From positions 1-64,000 of the forward strand of contig CAMNTM010000017.1 in NCBI GenBank assembly GCA_946558465.1: DNA of 64,000 nt. Direction: 5' to 3'. The stretch is from an uncultured Lachnospiraceae bacterium (GTDB lineage: Bacteria > Bacillota > Clostridia > Lachnospirales > Lachnospiraceae). The stretch's first letter is position 1. Every line of letters starts with the position of its first letter. Shown here in pieces: positions 54,679-62,861 of the stretch. The translations under genes and the position numbers were made by a program. The notes below the pieces were generated by a model. It was given only the letters and a program-made list of their open reading frames with translations, did no database searches and was not told where the DNA came from.

Positions 54679-54864
54679 CTTTTTATATTTCTGGATATAT
54701 ACTCTTTTAAGTATTCTATAGCGCATACTCTATGGAACAATCAGTTCCTTCTTTAAAATGAATCCAAATAAACCACCCTGTCGCACACCCCCTCATATAC
54801 TACATTCACAGAAGTTTAGAGGAAGTTTAATATGTAAGTTTTAAAAATCAAACTTTTTTATAAA
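54679..54864. other. Short gap between tRNA-Ala and the MATE gene
   Basis: No ORF, hairpin or repeat of note is seen. A T-run just after the tRNA (about 54680-54684) may help end its transcript. Confidence 0.4.
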
Positions 54865-56256
54865 TTAAAGCTTTTTCTTCCACAATCCTTTTTCCCGATA
54901 AATGAAATATCCTGTTGCCGCAAATGTAAGCATCTCTGCGCCGGGGAGCACAAACCATACACCTGCCGCACCAAAAAATTCTGGTAAAACCAAAAGAAGA
55001 ACTGTAACAAACCCAAAAGTCCGCAGAAAAGATATAACTGCCGACTCCCTTCCCTTCGAAAGAGCTGTAAATAAAGCAGAAGCAAAGATATTGCATCCGG
55101 AAAACAAAAAGCTGAAAGAAAAGATTGTAAATCCTGCTTTTGTAATCTCAAACATATTTTTATTATTTTCTGCAAATATCCCTGCAATATTTTCACCTGC
55201 CAGAAAAGCAGACAGGAACACTAAACATGAAATACTTATAATAAAGCAGAAACACGTACGAACCACTTTTCTTAACTGTTTTATATTCTTACTTCCATAA
55301 TTATAGCTGATAACCGGGGCTGCTCCCATAGAAAATCCAATATAAAGTGTTGTAAGTAAAAATTGAGAATATATGATAACTGTAATGGCCGCTACTCCAT
55401 CCTCTTCCAGCAGTTTCATCATCACAGCATTAAATAAAAAGGTAGTCACGGCAGCTGACAGCTGGCTTACCATTTCCGATGCACCATTCAGACAACATTG
55501 TATTAAAAAGAGACTGTCCATTTGAAATCTGCAGAAATACAGTTCACACCCTTCGAACATTTTCCACACAGAATATGCTGCCTTTCCCGATATGTTACGA
55601 CAGCTCAAAAAGAATATTGAACCAACACACGCAGGTATCATATATCCAATGCCCGTACCAAGTGCAGCACCCTTTATTCCCATCTGCAGTAAAACAATAA
55701 AAATATAATCAAAAATAATGTTCGCACACCCTGCTGAGACAGAAAGCAGCATTCCCAGAGCCGGTCTGCCTGCTGTCACAAACAGATTTTGATACAGCAC
55801 CTGCATCATATTCCCGACAGCAAACATAAGCTGTACTGCCAGATAATCTCTGCAATATGGAAACAATACCTCACTTGCCCCCAGTCCCCAGATTATTTCG
55901 TCCATAAATAAAAATCCGGCAGCCGTGACAGCCAGTCCGATACCTGCTCCCGTTACAATAACAAGCGTAAAATTACTCCGGGCTTCTTTTATCTTCCCAC
56001 ATCCCATCTTCCTTGCAATAACCGCACTTCCGCCTGCAGCAAGCATGGTTCCTGTCCCCACGATAACATTTATTACCGGACAAACAATATTGACAGCCGA
56101 TAAAGCATAAGTATCTACAAAACGGGCTACAAAAATGGTATCTACTATGGTATATAATCCCATAAACATCATCATAACCATACTCGGAAGCGCAAACTTG
56201 ATAAGAGATAAGGCATTAAAGCTTTTGCCCAATGGATTGGTCTGTCCCTCATTCAT
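54865..56256 (-). CDS. MATE family multidrug efflux transporter
   Basis: A 463-residue antiporter with about twelve hydrophobic helices. The start MNEGQTNPLGKSFNALSLIK leads into the first helix; the segment VDTIFVARFVDTYALSAVNI is the standard MATE pattern after it. It probably exports cationic drugs or metabolites. The ATG at 56256 with GGGAGGG upstream is preferred; the ATG at 56364 would overlap the regulator gene more deeply. It overlaps the AraC-GNAT gene by 8 nt (56249-56256), so they are translationally coupled and the regulator likely controls the pump. Confidence 0.9.
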   Translation of the reverse strand: MNEGQTNPLGKSFNALSLIKFALPSMVMMMFMGLYTIVDTIFVARFVDTYALSAVNIVCPVINVIVGTGTMLAAGGSAVIARKMGCGKIKEARSNFTLVIVTGAGIGLAVTAAGFLFMDEIIWGLGASEVLFPYCRDYLAVQLMFAVGNMMQVLYQNLFVTAGRPALGMLLSVSAGCANIIFDYIFIVLLQMGIKGAALGTGIGYMIPACVGSIFFLSCRNISGKAAYSVWKMFEGCELYFCRFQMDSLFLIQCCLNGASEMVSQLSAAVTTFLFNAVMMKLLEEDGVAAITVIIYSQFLLTTLYIGFSMGAAPVISYNYGSKNIKQLRKVVRTCFCFIISISCLVFLSAFLAGENIAGIFAENNKNMFEITKAGFTIFSFSFLFSGCNIFASALFTALSKGRESAVISFLRTFGFVTVLLLVLPEFFGAAGVWFVLPGAEMLTFAATGYFIYREKGLWKKKL

Positions 56257-57106
56257 GGCTGATGCCCTCCCTCTTCCCGGGAGAAAGGACAAAACGCTGT
56301 ACCGGATAGCCATATTCCACCAACAATTCTCTTTCAGAAAAGCCAAGTCTGTGATATTCCTCACGATATCCTGTATCTGCCCTGTCGCCTGCCCGGTAGG
56401 TAGTAATGCTGATCTCCCTGCCGCAATTCAGCTCTGTTATCAGCTTATATAAAAAAAGTTTTGTGATACCTTGATCCCTATATTGTGGATGAACGGCCAG
56501 AAATTCTATAATTCCTGTATTCGCTGAGAAAGCCATGATGCCGGCCGCCTGGTTAATATCCCGTAAAATCAGAGCCTCTTTATTTTCTATGGACTGACTG
56601 AGACTTTCTAGATACTCATTCTCATTCAGATGCGGATATCCGTCAATCGACAATCTTACTAATTCCATCCAGTCCTCAATATCAGCATCTGAAGCAAAAC
56701 AAATCTCATCTTTTGTAAAATTTGTCTTCTGCTTTTCCTCATTCAGATGCATTTCAAGCTGGAGCGGGTAAAATTTCTCTGCCTTGCGAAATCCGGACGG
56801 AGCAGCCTTATACATAGCTTTGAAAATATCACTAAAAGCCTGCTGACTCCCATATCCACTTATAAAAGCAATCTCCAGAATCGGCTTTTCTGAATATACT
56901 AAAAGCTTAGCTGCTTCTGTAATCTGTCTTCTTCTAATATAATCGTGGATAGTCAGACCTGTAGTCTTCTTAAATATCCGATGTAAATAGAATTTAGAAT
57001 AATGCAGTGCTGCCGCTACCTCATTTAACGCCAATTTATCATAAAGATTATCTTCAATATAACGGATAGCTTTGGAAACAATGTGTACTGTCTGATTCTG
57101 CATCAA
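56249..57106 (-). CDS. AraC-type regulator fused to a GNAT acetyltransferase domain
   Basis: A 285-residue protein with an unusual two-part build. Residues about 8-108 are an AraC double helix-turn-helix (ALNEVAAALHYSKFYLHRIF and ILEIAFISGYGSQQAFSDIF). Residues about 130-280 are a GNAT acetyltransferase: IIEFLAVHPQYRDQGITKLF is the acetyl-CoA binding loop, with a late GYREEYHRLGF motif. This may let an acetyl-CoA or substrate signal tune DNA binding, or acetylate a drug, but that is inference. It precedes the coupled MATE exporter, which suggests a resistance or detoxification unit. Confidence 0.85.
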   Translation of the reverse strand: MMQNQTVHIVSKAIRYIEDNLYDKLALNEVAAALHYSKFYLHRIFKKTTGLTIHDYIRRRQITEAAKLLVYSEKPILEIAFISGYGSQQAFSDIFKAMYKAAPSGFRKAEKFYPLQLEMHLNEEKQKTNFTKDEICFASDADIEDWMELVRLSIDGYPHLNENEYLESLSQSIENKEALILRDINQAAGIMAFSANTGIIEFLAVHPQYRDQGITKLFLYKLITELNCGREISITTYRAGDRADTGYREEYHRLGFSERELLVEYGYPVQRFVLSPGKREGISHE

Positions 57107-57316
57107 ACCTTCCCCTCTCTTTTCCTGCTGCTGTTACTTTTTACTGCTCTACTAATATGCGGTAAAATATTCCTGCAGCATTTCTCATAAGATATGGTAT
57201 CACAAAGACCTTTTGATTTTTTCATAATTCTTGCTCAATTTCTACACAGCTTATATAGAAAACATTCATCCGCCCGTTTCTCTACATCTCTCTCCTATAT
57301 TCTTCTCCTTTATATC

Positions 57317-58228
57317 TCATTTCATAATATCATACTCTGCTGCCGCCTTGTCTGTTTTGACATGAAACAGCACCCGGCCTTTATATATCAGCATATATTC
57401 TGCCTGACAGGCAACAGCCTCCCGTACTCTCCGTGACATCCTCCCGCCCTCCGGAGCCCTCAGCACGCTTCCTTCCGGTTCCAAAAGGCGTATATACAGT
57501 CTATAACCTCCCTGGCGAAGAAGCAGTTCTCTGTCTCCCAGCCTTTTAATTTTAGCACCCAGGTATGTCGCAAAACGGTATTCCTTATTTCCTCTGTATA
57601 AAAAACCAATGGTTCCCGTAAAATGAAGTCCCATCAACGGAATCGATGCGGCAGCGGCCATGATCGAACCACCGGCAAAAAAATGCTGGGTCCAGATATA
57701 CTGGTCAGGAAATGAAATTCCACTATCTCCTTCCGCATATCCAATTGCATTTTGAAAATTTATCCTTTTATCATTCAGTTTCAATTCACCATCCACGGTA
57801 TGCTTCATGCTGTAAACTGCATGCCTGCACTCCATTCCAGGAATGTACGCAAAAGGCCCCATGATATTATATTTCGGCCGGGAGAATTCTCCAAAGCGTA
57901 AAACACTGCTGACTTTCACTCTTTTTTTATCCGATAAAAAAACTCCAGATTCATATCCGGCATTATTTTTCTCTTCTGACAAATACGCATCAAAGCTCAG
58001 ACGGATTCCCCTTCTGGAAAATACGTTCCTTCCAATCTGCATCCAGCCCTTCTTCCGGTCAATTCGAAACAAAGAGACAGGAAATTCTCTGTATAGACTT
58101 CCGCTCTGAGTGATAACCTGAATGGAACAGGAGCGGCTCTCATCTGACAAATGCACAGCAGGAATCACTGCAGCACTGCCATCTTTTCCCTGACACCGAA
58201 AATACCAGCCATAGAAATAATTACTCAT
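57317..58228 (-). CDS. Tocopherol cyclase-like family protein
   Basis: A 303-residue soluble protein of the tocopherol cyclase superfamily (lipocalin-like beta barrel related to plant VTE1). The opening YFYGWYFRCQG and the segment IGYAEGDSGISFPDQYIW match the family signature around its active-site region. The Firmicutes members have no known substrate; tocopherol itself is not made by these anaerobes. No signal peptide is seen. It overlaps the FAD/Rieske gene by 8 nt (58221-58228), so they are translationally coupled. It probably binds or cyclises a hydrophobic prenyl or fatty compound; this is inference. Confidence 0.8.
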   Translation of the reverse strand: MSNYFYGWYFRCQGKDGSAAVIPAVHLSDESRSCSIQVITQSGSLYREFPVSLFRIDRKKGWMQIGRNVFSRRGIRLSFDAYLSEEKNNAGYESGVFLSDKKRVKVSSVLRFGEFSRPKYNIMGPFAYIPGMECRHAVYSMKHTVDGELKLNDKRINFQNAIGYAEGDSGISFPDQYIWTQHFFAGGSIMAAAASIPLMGLHFTGTIGFLYRGNKEYRFATYLGAKIKRLGDRELLLRQGGYRLYIRLLEPEGSVLRAPEGGRMSRRVREAVACQAEYMLIYKGRVLFHVKTDKAAAEYDIMK

Positions 58229-59654
58229 GCCAAACCCCTTCCTGTGCCGGCCCGTCTAACAGCTCTCCTTTATAATTAAACCGAGAACCATGGCAGGGGC
58301 AGTCCCAAGAACACTCATCCGGATTCCAGGAAAGTTCACAGCCCATGTGAGGGCACACTACATCTACCTGACAGACTTCACCTTCCTCGGTCTTATACAC
58401 GCCTGCCTTTCCCTGCGGCGTATCAACAACTGCCCCGTGCCCCCGTTCAAGCCCGGCAATCGTCTTATCCGGAATATAGAAAAATCGTTTTGTCAGTCCC
58501 TTTACCGCTTTTCCACCTTCCTTCACAAGTCCCGGAAACTCTTCCACTGAAAATCTGGATGGGGCAAATACTTCTGCATATGGGTTCTCGTATCCACAAA
58601 TTCTATCTCTAAGCAAAATCGCAGATACCATCGCAGAACTCATGCCCCATTTCTGAAATCCTGTCGCTGTCAGCCAGCTTGGACGTTCAGCCGAATACTC
58701 TCCGATAAACGGAATTTTGTCTGACGTGATACAATCCTGAGCAGACCAACAGGCTGCTACAGTACTTTCGGGATACATTCTTTTTGCTGTTTCTCTTAAT
58801 TTCTCATAACGGCCCCCCGTTTTGTTCTCCCCTGTCCGATGTGCCTGTCCTCCAAGCAGAATATACTTGTTATATTGCCGGAAGGAAAGTGTGTCCTCAC
58901 CCTCCCCTATATACATGCCGTTCAGTTCTCCCGCATTCTCAAGAGCAATTACATAGGAACGCTCCTGATGCATCCTGGCAAAATACATACCAGGAAAGTT
59001 GATAAAAGGAAAATGCGAGGTAAAGATAATATATCCGGCTCTCACACTCCCGCAGGCTGTTTTTACCAAATTATCCTCTACCTCGGTAACCAAAGTATCC
59101 TCATATATTGTCAGCCGTTCCGCCAGCGCCCTGATAAACTTCAAAGGATGGAACTGAGCCTGCTCTGGAAAACATACCGCACCAGCACAGGAAACCGGGA
59201 TCTCGATCTGTTCTTCAAAGGAAGCATTGATTCCCAGTCTCTGCGCTGCCTCTGTTTCCCGTTTTAATTTTTCACTATCCACTGAATAAACATAAGCTGC
59301 ACTCTCCAGCAGATCACAGTCAATACATTCCTTACGAATGATTCTTTTATATTCTTCTACTGCAGCTTGATTAGCCTGCACATATTTTCTTGCCGGTTCT
59401 TCTCCTTTTTTCTCAATAAATGTACGGCAGAACAATCCATGCTGTGATGTAATCTTTGCAGTAGTATTTTTCGTCTGCCCTCCTCCGATCTGCTCTGCCT
59501 CCAGAACCACTGTACGCACTCCGGCCTGTTCAAGCTGCCATGCAGTTAGTATTCCTGCCATACCTCCGCCAATCACAGCTGCATCTGCCTGTATATGACC
59601 TTCTAAAACAGGCTTTTTCTTTCTATTACATGTTTTGCTCCATATAGATTCCAT
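58221..59654 (-). CDS. FAD-dependent oxidoreductase with C-terminal Rieske domain
   Basis: A 477-residue protein resembling B. subtilis YhfW. The N-terminal DAO-type FAD domain has the dinucleotide motif ADAAVIGGGMAGILTAWQL. Residues about 380-477 form a Rieske [2Fe-2S] domain with both ligand boxes: CPHMGC and CPCHGS, complete with Cys and His. It probably oxidises a substrate amine, alcohol or lipid and passes electrons to a Rieske centre. It is coupled to the tocopherol cyclase-like gene, suggesting successive steps on the same substrate. The upstream TfoX-C gene is 74 nt away. Confidence 0.9.
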   Translation of the reverse strand: MESIWSKTCNRKKKPVLEGHIQADAAVIGGGMAGILTAWQLEQAGVRTVVLEAEQIGGGQTKNTTAKITSQHGLFCRTFIEKKGEEPARKYVQANQAAVEEYKRIIRKECIDCDLLESAAYVYSVDSEKLKRETEAAQRLGINASFEEQIEIPVSCAGAVCFPEQAQFHPLKFIRALAERLTIYEDTLVTEVEDNLVKTACGSVRAGYIIFTSHFPFINFPGMYFARMHQERSYVIALENAGELNGMYIGEGEDTLSFRQYNKYILLGGQAHRTGENKTGGRYEKLRETAKRMYPESTVAACWSAQDCITSDKIPFIGEYSAERPSWLTATGFQKWGMSSAMVSAILLRDRICGYENPYAEVFAPSRFSVEEFPGLVKEGGKAVKGLTKRFFYIPDKTIAGLERGHGAVVDTPQGKAGVYKTEEGEVCQVDVVCPHMGCELSWNPDECSWDCPCHGSRFNYKGELLDGPAQEGVWHE

Positions 59655-59728
59655 TTCCCGCCTCCTATGTTCTTTTATCTATAACATTTCCCGCGGGAAA
59701 CAGATTATACCTGTCTAAGAAATTGAAT

Positions 59729-59986
59729 TTATCTTTTCAGAAAATCACTGAATTCCTTTAACTCTTTTTTCTTATTCTCTGGAAGAGAATAAAAATCTAT
59801 ATTTCGAATCGCTCCTTCTAACGCATACAAATGTACCAGACAAACATCTGGATACATTTCTTTCAATTTTAAAAACGCCTGCCTGGCACCTGATTCTACG
59901 AGCTTCTCAGGTGAATCAATCCCAACTGCTGTCAGCTTTCTGGCCATCTCCTTCCCTATATTTCTCATAGACGTTAACTCCGGCAT
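59729..59986 (-). CDS. TfoX C-terminal domain protein
   Basis: An 85-residue protein with only the TfoX/Sxy C-terminal domain: TSMRNIGKEMARKLTAVGID then SPEKLVESGARQAFLKL, a helix-hairpin-helix fold. The N-terminal competence-regulator domain is missing. Single-domain forms are common in Firmicutes and their role is unknown. It is 74 nt upstream of the FAD/Rieske gene on the same strand and may be co-transcribed. Confidence 0.85.
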   Translation of the reverse strand: MPELTSMRNIGKEMARKLTAVGIDSPEKLVESGARQAFLKLKEMYPDVCLVHLYALEGAIRNIDFYSLPENKKKELKEFSDFLKR

Positions 59987-60015
59987 ACTTTTCTCCTCTC
60001 ATTTATCTGCAGTTT

Positions 60016-60150
60016 TCATCTTTTTCTTCCCCAATATCTCCTAACATGTCTTCTGTATGTGTCATATTCTCGCCCAAGTACTGATTCAAGAAATTCCTCT
60101 TCCTGTAATATCTGCAAATACAGCATTATCACCGCAAAACAAGTACAATA
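60016..60150 (-). pseudogene. Isoprenylcysteine methyltransferase C-terminal remnant
   Basis: A frame ending TGA (60016-60018) encodes a hydrophobic stretch then FLESVLGREYDTYRRHVRRY, the typical tail of isoprenylcysteine carboxyl methyltransferase family proteins. The rest of the gene is absent, and the upstream DNA belongs to a GNAT remnant, so this is a truncated fragment joined by a deletion or recombination. The family call rests on the tail alone. Confidence 0.5.
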
Positions 60151-60482
60151 CAACTACATTTTTCAAGTACACGGCAGACGGCTGTATTATATGCAAATGG
60201 TTCTGCGTAAATACGGAGTATATCACTTTCATCAAAAACATATTTACAAATCTGTTTTATGGCTTCAGTCATAATTCCCTTACCCCAATATTCCTAAGCA
60301 ATATAATACTCAAGCTCGGCAGTCTGCCTGTGTATATTTCTCTGGCGAAAAACACCTAGACTGCCTACTACCTTCTCATCTGCTGTGACCACAAAAGCAA
60401 AGGTTTCATTTTCATCTCTTCTATAAACAATTGAGGGAAAATAGCGGCAGATTTGACTTCCTTTGTCCGGTGTTTCGATAAT
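60129..60482 (-). pseudogene. Broken GNAT acetyltransferase (RimJ/RimL type)
   Basis: A minus-strand frame from 60482 reads as the middle of a RimL-like GNAT (KVVGSLGVFRQRNIHRQTAE, then ELEYYIA), meets TAG at 60294-60296, and continues in frame with EYWGKGIMTEAIKQICKYVF and AYNTAVCRVLEKC. It has no proper start codon in frame and its C-terminus is lost at the junction with the methyltransferase remnant. It is a pseudogene; the stop replaces a codon next to the acetyl-CoA loop. Confidence 0.75.
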
Positions 60483-60541
60483 TCCCCTCCACTAATTACA
60501 TAATGAACAGGGATTCCGTAAACAACCATTTTATTCTCAGA

Positions 60542-61513
60542 CTATCTAAATATTGGTTCTACGTATGTTTTAATTAAATCTATCCTATCTCTTGCCTTTG
60601 GTACAAAAAGTGCAGAAGATGACACAACTATTTTATCTCTTATATTCACATAAATTATGTTTCCTCCATCCCCCATCGCTGCATAACCATCTTCATTTAC
60701 CCACCATAAATATCCATACGGTAAATCATGTTTTTTCCATCGGCTATGCTCTCTCGTACTTTCTTCTACCCACTTTTCTGATACAACTTGTTTTCCGTTC
60801 CATAGGCCTTTATTCAAATATAACTGACCAATTTTTGCCATGTCCATAGAAGAAAGCGTAAGTCCCCAGCCCGCCGTATGAATTCCCAACGAATCCCTGA
60901 CCCATCCGCTGGTATCTATAGATTCATTAAATGCCAGTTGATCTTCCTTTCCCTTGAACATCAAATCTCCTTCTATATGAATTTCTAATGGAGAAAATAA
61001 ATTTTCATCTGCAAACTCAAATACCGACTGTCCTGTTGCTTTTACTAAAATTCCTGAAAAAATATCCGGTCCAATCAGAGGTGCATATCGGAATGTTCCG
61101 ATCTTTCCCCGGCCCCCTAACATGTCTAGAGAGAATTTCACCCAATCCTCACTATTGAAATATTTTACATACGGAGCAAAAAAACGATACTTATAAGGCG
61201 CTGTCATTGTCAGTATATCTTTGACTGTAATATTTTGGATGATGTTTTCTCTCTTCCTTACTATGTATTCAGGAAAGAAATCCAGCACTTTCTGATCAAT
61301 ACTTTGGATATATCCTTTATCTATTGCTATCCCAATCAATATTGAAATAATACTTTTCGTTACCGAATAAACATGAACCTGGCTTTCTCTTGTACATTCC
61401 CTAAAATACTTTTCATATACCAATTTCCCTTCTTTTAATACTACCATACCTGTGGTATTTCCATAATCAGCGTTAATTTTATACTCAAGCTCTCTAATTC
61501 TTTTCTGTTCCAT
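60542..61513 (-). CDS. Serine hydrolase (beta-lactamase class C-like)
   Basis: A 323-residue penicillin-binding-protein-fold hydrolase. The nucleophile is Ser50 in SVTK (Ser50-Lys53), with a YGYLWWVN Tyr motif and a late DGGNIIYVN segment in the KTG position. It has no signal peptide, so it may act in the cytoplasm on esters or amides rather than as a secreted beta-lactamase. It is 44 nt downstream of the MerR gene, and the two form an operon behind the MerR-type promoter. The substrate is unknown. Confidence 0.85.
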   Translation of the reverse strand: MEQKRIRELEYKINADYGNTTGMVVLKEGKLVYEKYFRECTRESQVHVYSVTKSIISILIGIAIDKGYIQSIDQKVLDFFPEYIVRKRENIIQNITVKDILTMTAPYKYRFFAPYVKYFNSEDWVKFSLDMLGGRGKIGTFRYAPLIGPDIFSGILVKATGQSVFEFADENLFSPLEIHIEGDLMFKGKEDQLAFNESIDTSGWVRDSLGIHTAGWGLTLSSMDMAKIGQLYLNKGLWNGKQVVSEKWVEESTREHSRWKKHDLPYGYLWWVNEDGYAAMGDGGNIIYVNIRDKIVVSSSALFVPKARDRIDLIKTYVEPIFR

Positions 61514-61557
61514 AGTATCTCCTTTACTAAAACTTACAGACGCACTTATCTCCTTCT

Positions 61558-62388
61558 TTATTTTCTTAATATCTTTTTTACTGGATAATAGACCTCTGTA
61601 ATAAGTTCACTCTCCTGCGAAACCTCTGAAGAACTTGTTACATAAACTTCATAAAGTGCATTACAATTTACGTACCCTTCTTTTTCTGCCCACTCAATCT
61701 GCTTCGCATAAACAGAAGAGAGCTGCGAGTAGGAACCATGCACAACGGTTTTCAAACAAAGTCCAGGATAAAAGTCTCTTGTTCCCGTTGCATACTCTTT
61801 GATTGGGACAGCAAACTCTGTATCCAATCCAAATGAGCTATATTCATCACCATGAAACAAAACCATTGGTGGAGCAGACGCCGTCAGACCCTTTTCTTTC
61901 ATTTTCTTAAACAGCTTTCTAAAACAATACCCATACTCATCAGGAAAATCCTGTTCCTGAATCATCTTTCGGATGGACAGAAGATACATCTTTGACACCT
62001 CCACCAGTTCTATGCCAATATCCTCCATATACGACATAATCGACTTTCCCTCTTTTAAAGAGGATATATCCGAATCTATCTGCTCTAACGTATTTCTATA
62101 CATTATCACTTGCATTGAAATCTCTCTTTTCTTTTTATTAAGAGCCGCATATAGTTTGTCATCCATTGTCTCCTTCGACTCAAGAATCGTCTTAATCTCT
62201 TCCAATGAAAAATGATACGCTTTCAGTCGATTAATAAACAGCATCGTTTCCAACTGTTTAATAGAATAATACCGATAACCATTTTCTGGATTGATTTCTT
62301 CTGGCAGTATCAATCCTATTTCTGCATAATACCGAAGTGTTTTTGTGGATACCCGGCATATATTCGAAAATTCTCCAATCGTCAACAT
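61558..62388 (-). CDS. MerR family regulator with effector domain
   Basis: A 276-residue regulator. The N-terminal DNA-binding region reads TIGEFSNICRVSTKTLRYYA then ENGYRYYSIKQLETMLFINR, followed by a coiled coil (about 75-115) and a C-terminal GyrI-like effector domain (about 125-275). This is the BmrR/TipA layout, expected to bind a small hydrophobic molecule. The ATG at 62388 follows GGAGG by 8 nt; the ATG at 62487 would put the promoter inside the gene. It lies 44 nt before the serine hydrolase gene and is controlled by the 19-bp-spacer promoter just upstream. Confidence 0.88.
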   Translation of the reverse strand: MLTIGEFSNICRVSTKTLRYYAEIGLILPEEINPENGYRYYSIKQLETMLFINRLKAYHFSLEEIKTILESKETMDDKLYAALNKKKREISMQVIMYRNTLEQIDSDISSLKEGKSIMSYMEDIGIELVEVSKMYLLSIRKMIQEQDFPDEYGYCFRKLFKKMKEKGLTASAPPMVLFHGDEYSSFGLDTEFAVPIKEYATGTRDFYPGLCLKTVVHGSYSQLSSVYAKQIEWAEKEGYVNCNALYEVYVTSSSEVSQESELITEVYYPVKKILRK

Positions 62389-62411
62389 ATAACAAACCTC
62401 CTTCTGGTACC

Positions 62412-62442
62412 AATATAAACTTTGCCCTAGGGGAAAAGTCAA
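62412..62442 (-). promoter_or_regulatory. MerR-type promoter with 19-bp spacer and dyad
   Basis: On the minus strand TTGACT (62437-62442) and TATATT (62412-62417) are 19 bp apart. The spacer holds a dyad around CCCCTAGGG, CTTTTCCCC-TA-GGGCAAAG in outline. This long-spacer architecture is the hallmark of MerR-activated promoters, so the downstream MerR protein likely activates its own operon with the serine hydrolase. Confidence 0.8.
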
Positions 62443-62861
62443 CGGCGTTAAACATTTCCGTAAACTTAACTCTTTACATTTTCCCACAGTTGACCAGTTC
62501 CCGCAGTCTCACAAACACAAAATCCGAGAGTCAGAGCTGTCGCTAAAACACCCCTCAATTCCCGGAAATCCCTTGCTTTGATATACTCCCCATATGGTAA
62601 ACAATGGAAATATCCAAAAACTATCATATGAAGAGCATATATTATGTCTAAAATCATGTGCCAACCGGGATGCTGCCCGCGACTATTGGTAACCCAGGGC
62701 CGAGATATTTTCCCCCTCTGAACATCCCCTATTTTCGTTATCTGTGAAAATATAAAGCTTCCCCTGCTTGTACATTCAACATTCTCCGAAAACACAAAGA
62801 ACCCCTCAGAGTTCATCCGTTATAAGGATAAAAGCTTTGAGGCTCTTTTAATGAATAATTC
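62443..62861. other. Region without a confident gene
   Basis: A minus-strand reading frame of 116 codons (62466-62816) contains GKISRPWVTNSRGQHPGWHM, and other frames across the same stretch are also open over long distances. The sequence looks like a copy of a repeated or decayed element, but I cannot name it. No ribosome site supports it as a gene. Confidence 0.4.

Noticed and set aside
54848-55196. Short minus-strand ORFs at the end of the MATE gene
   Set aside because: They are alternative frames inside the MATE coding sequence.
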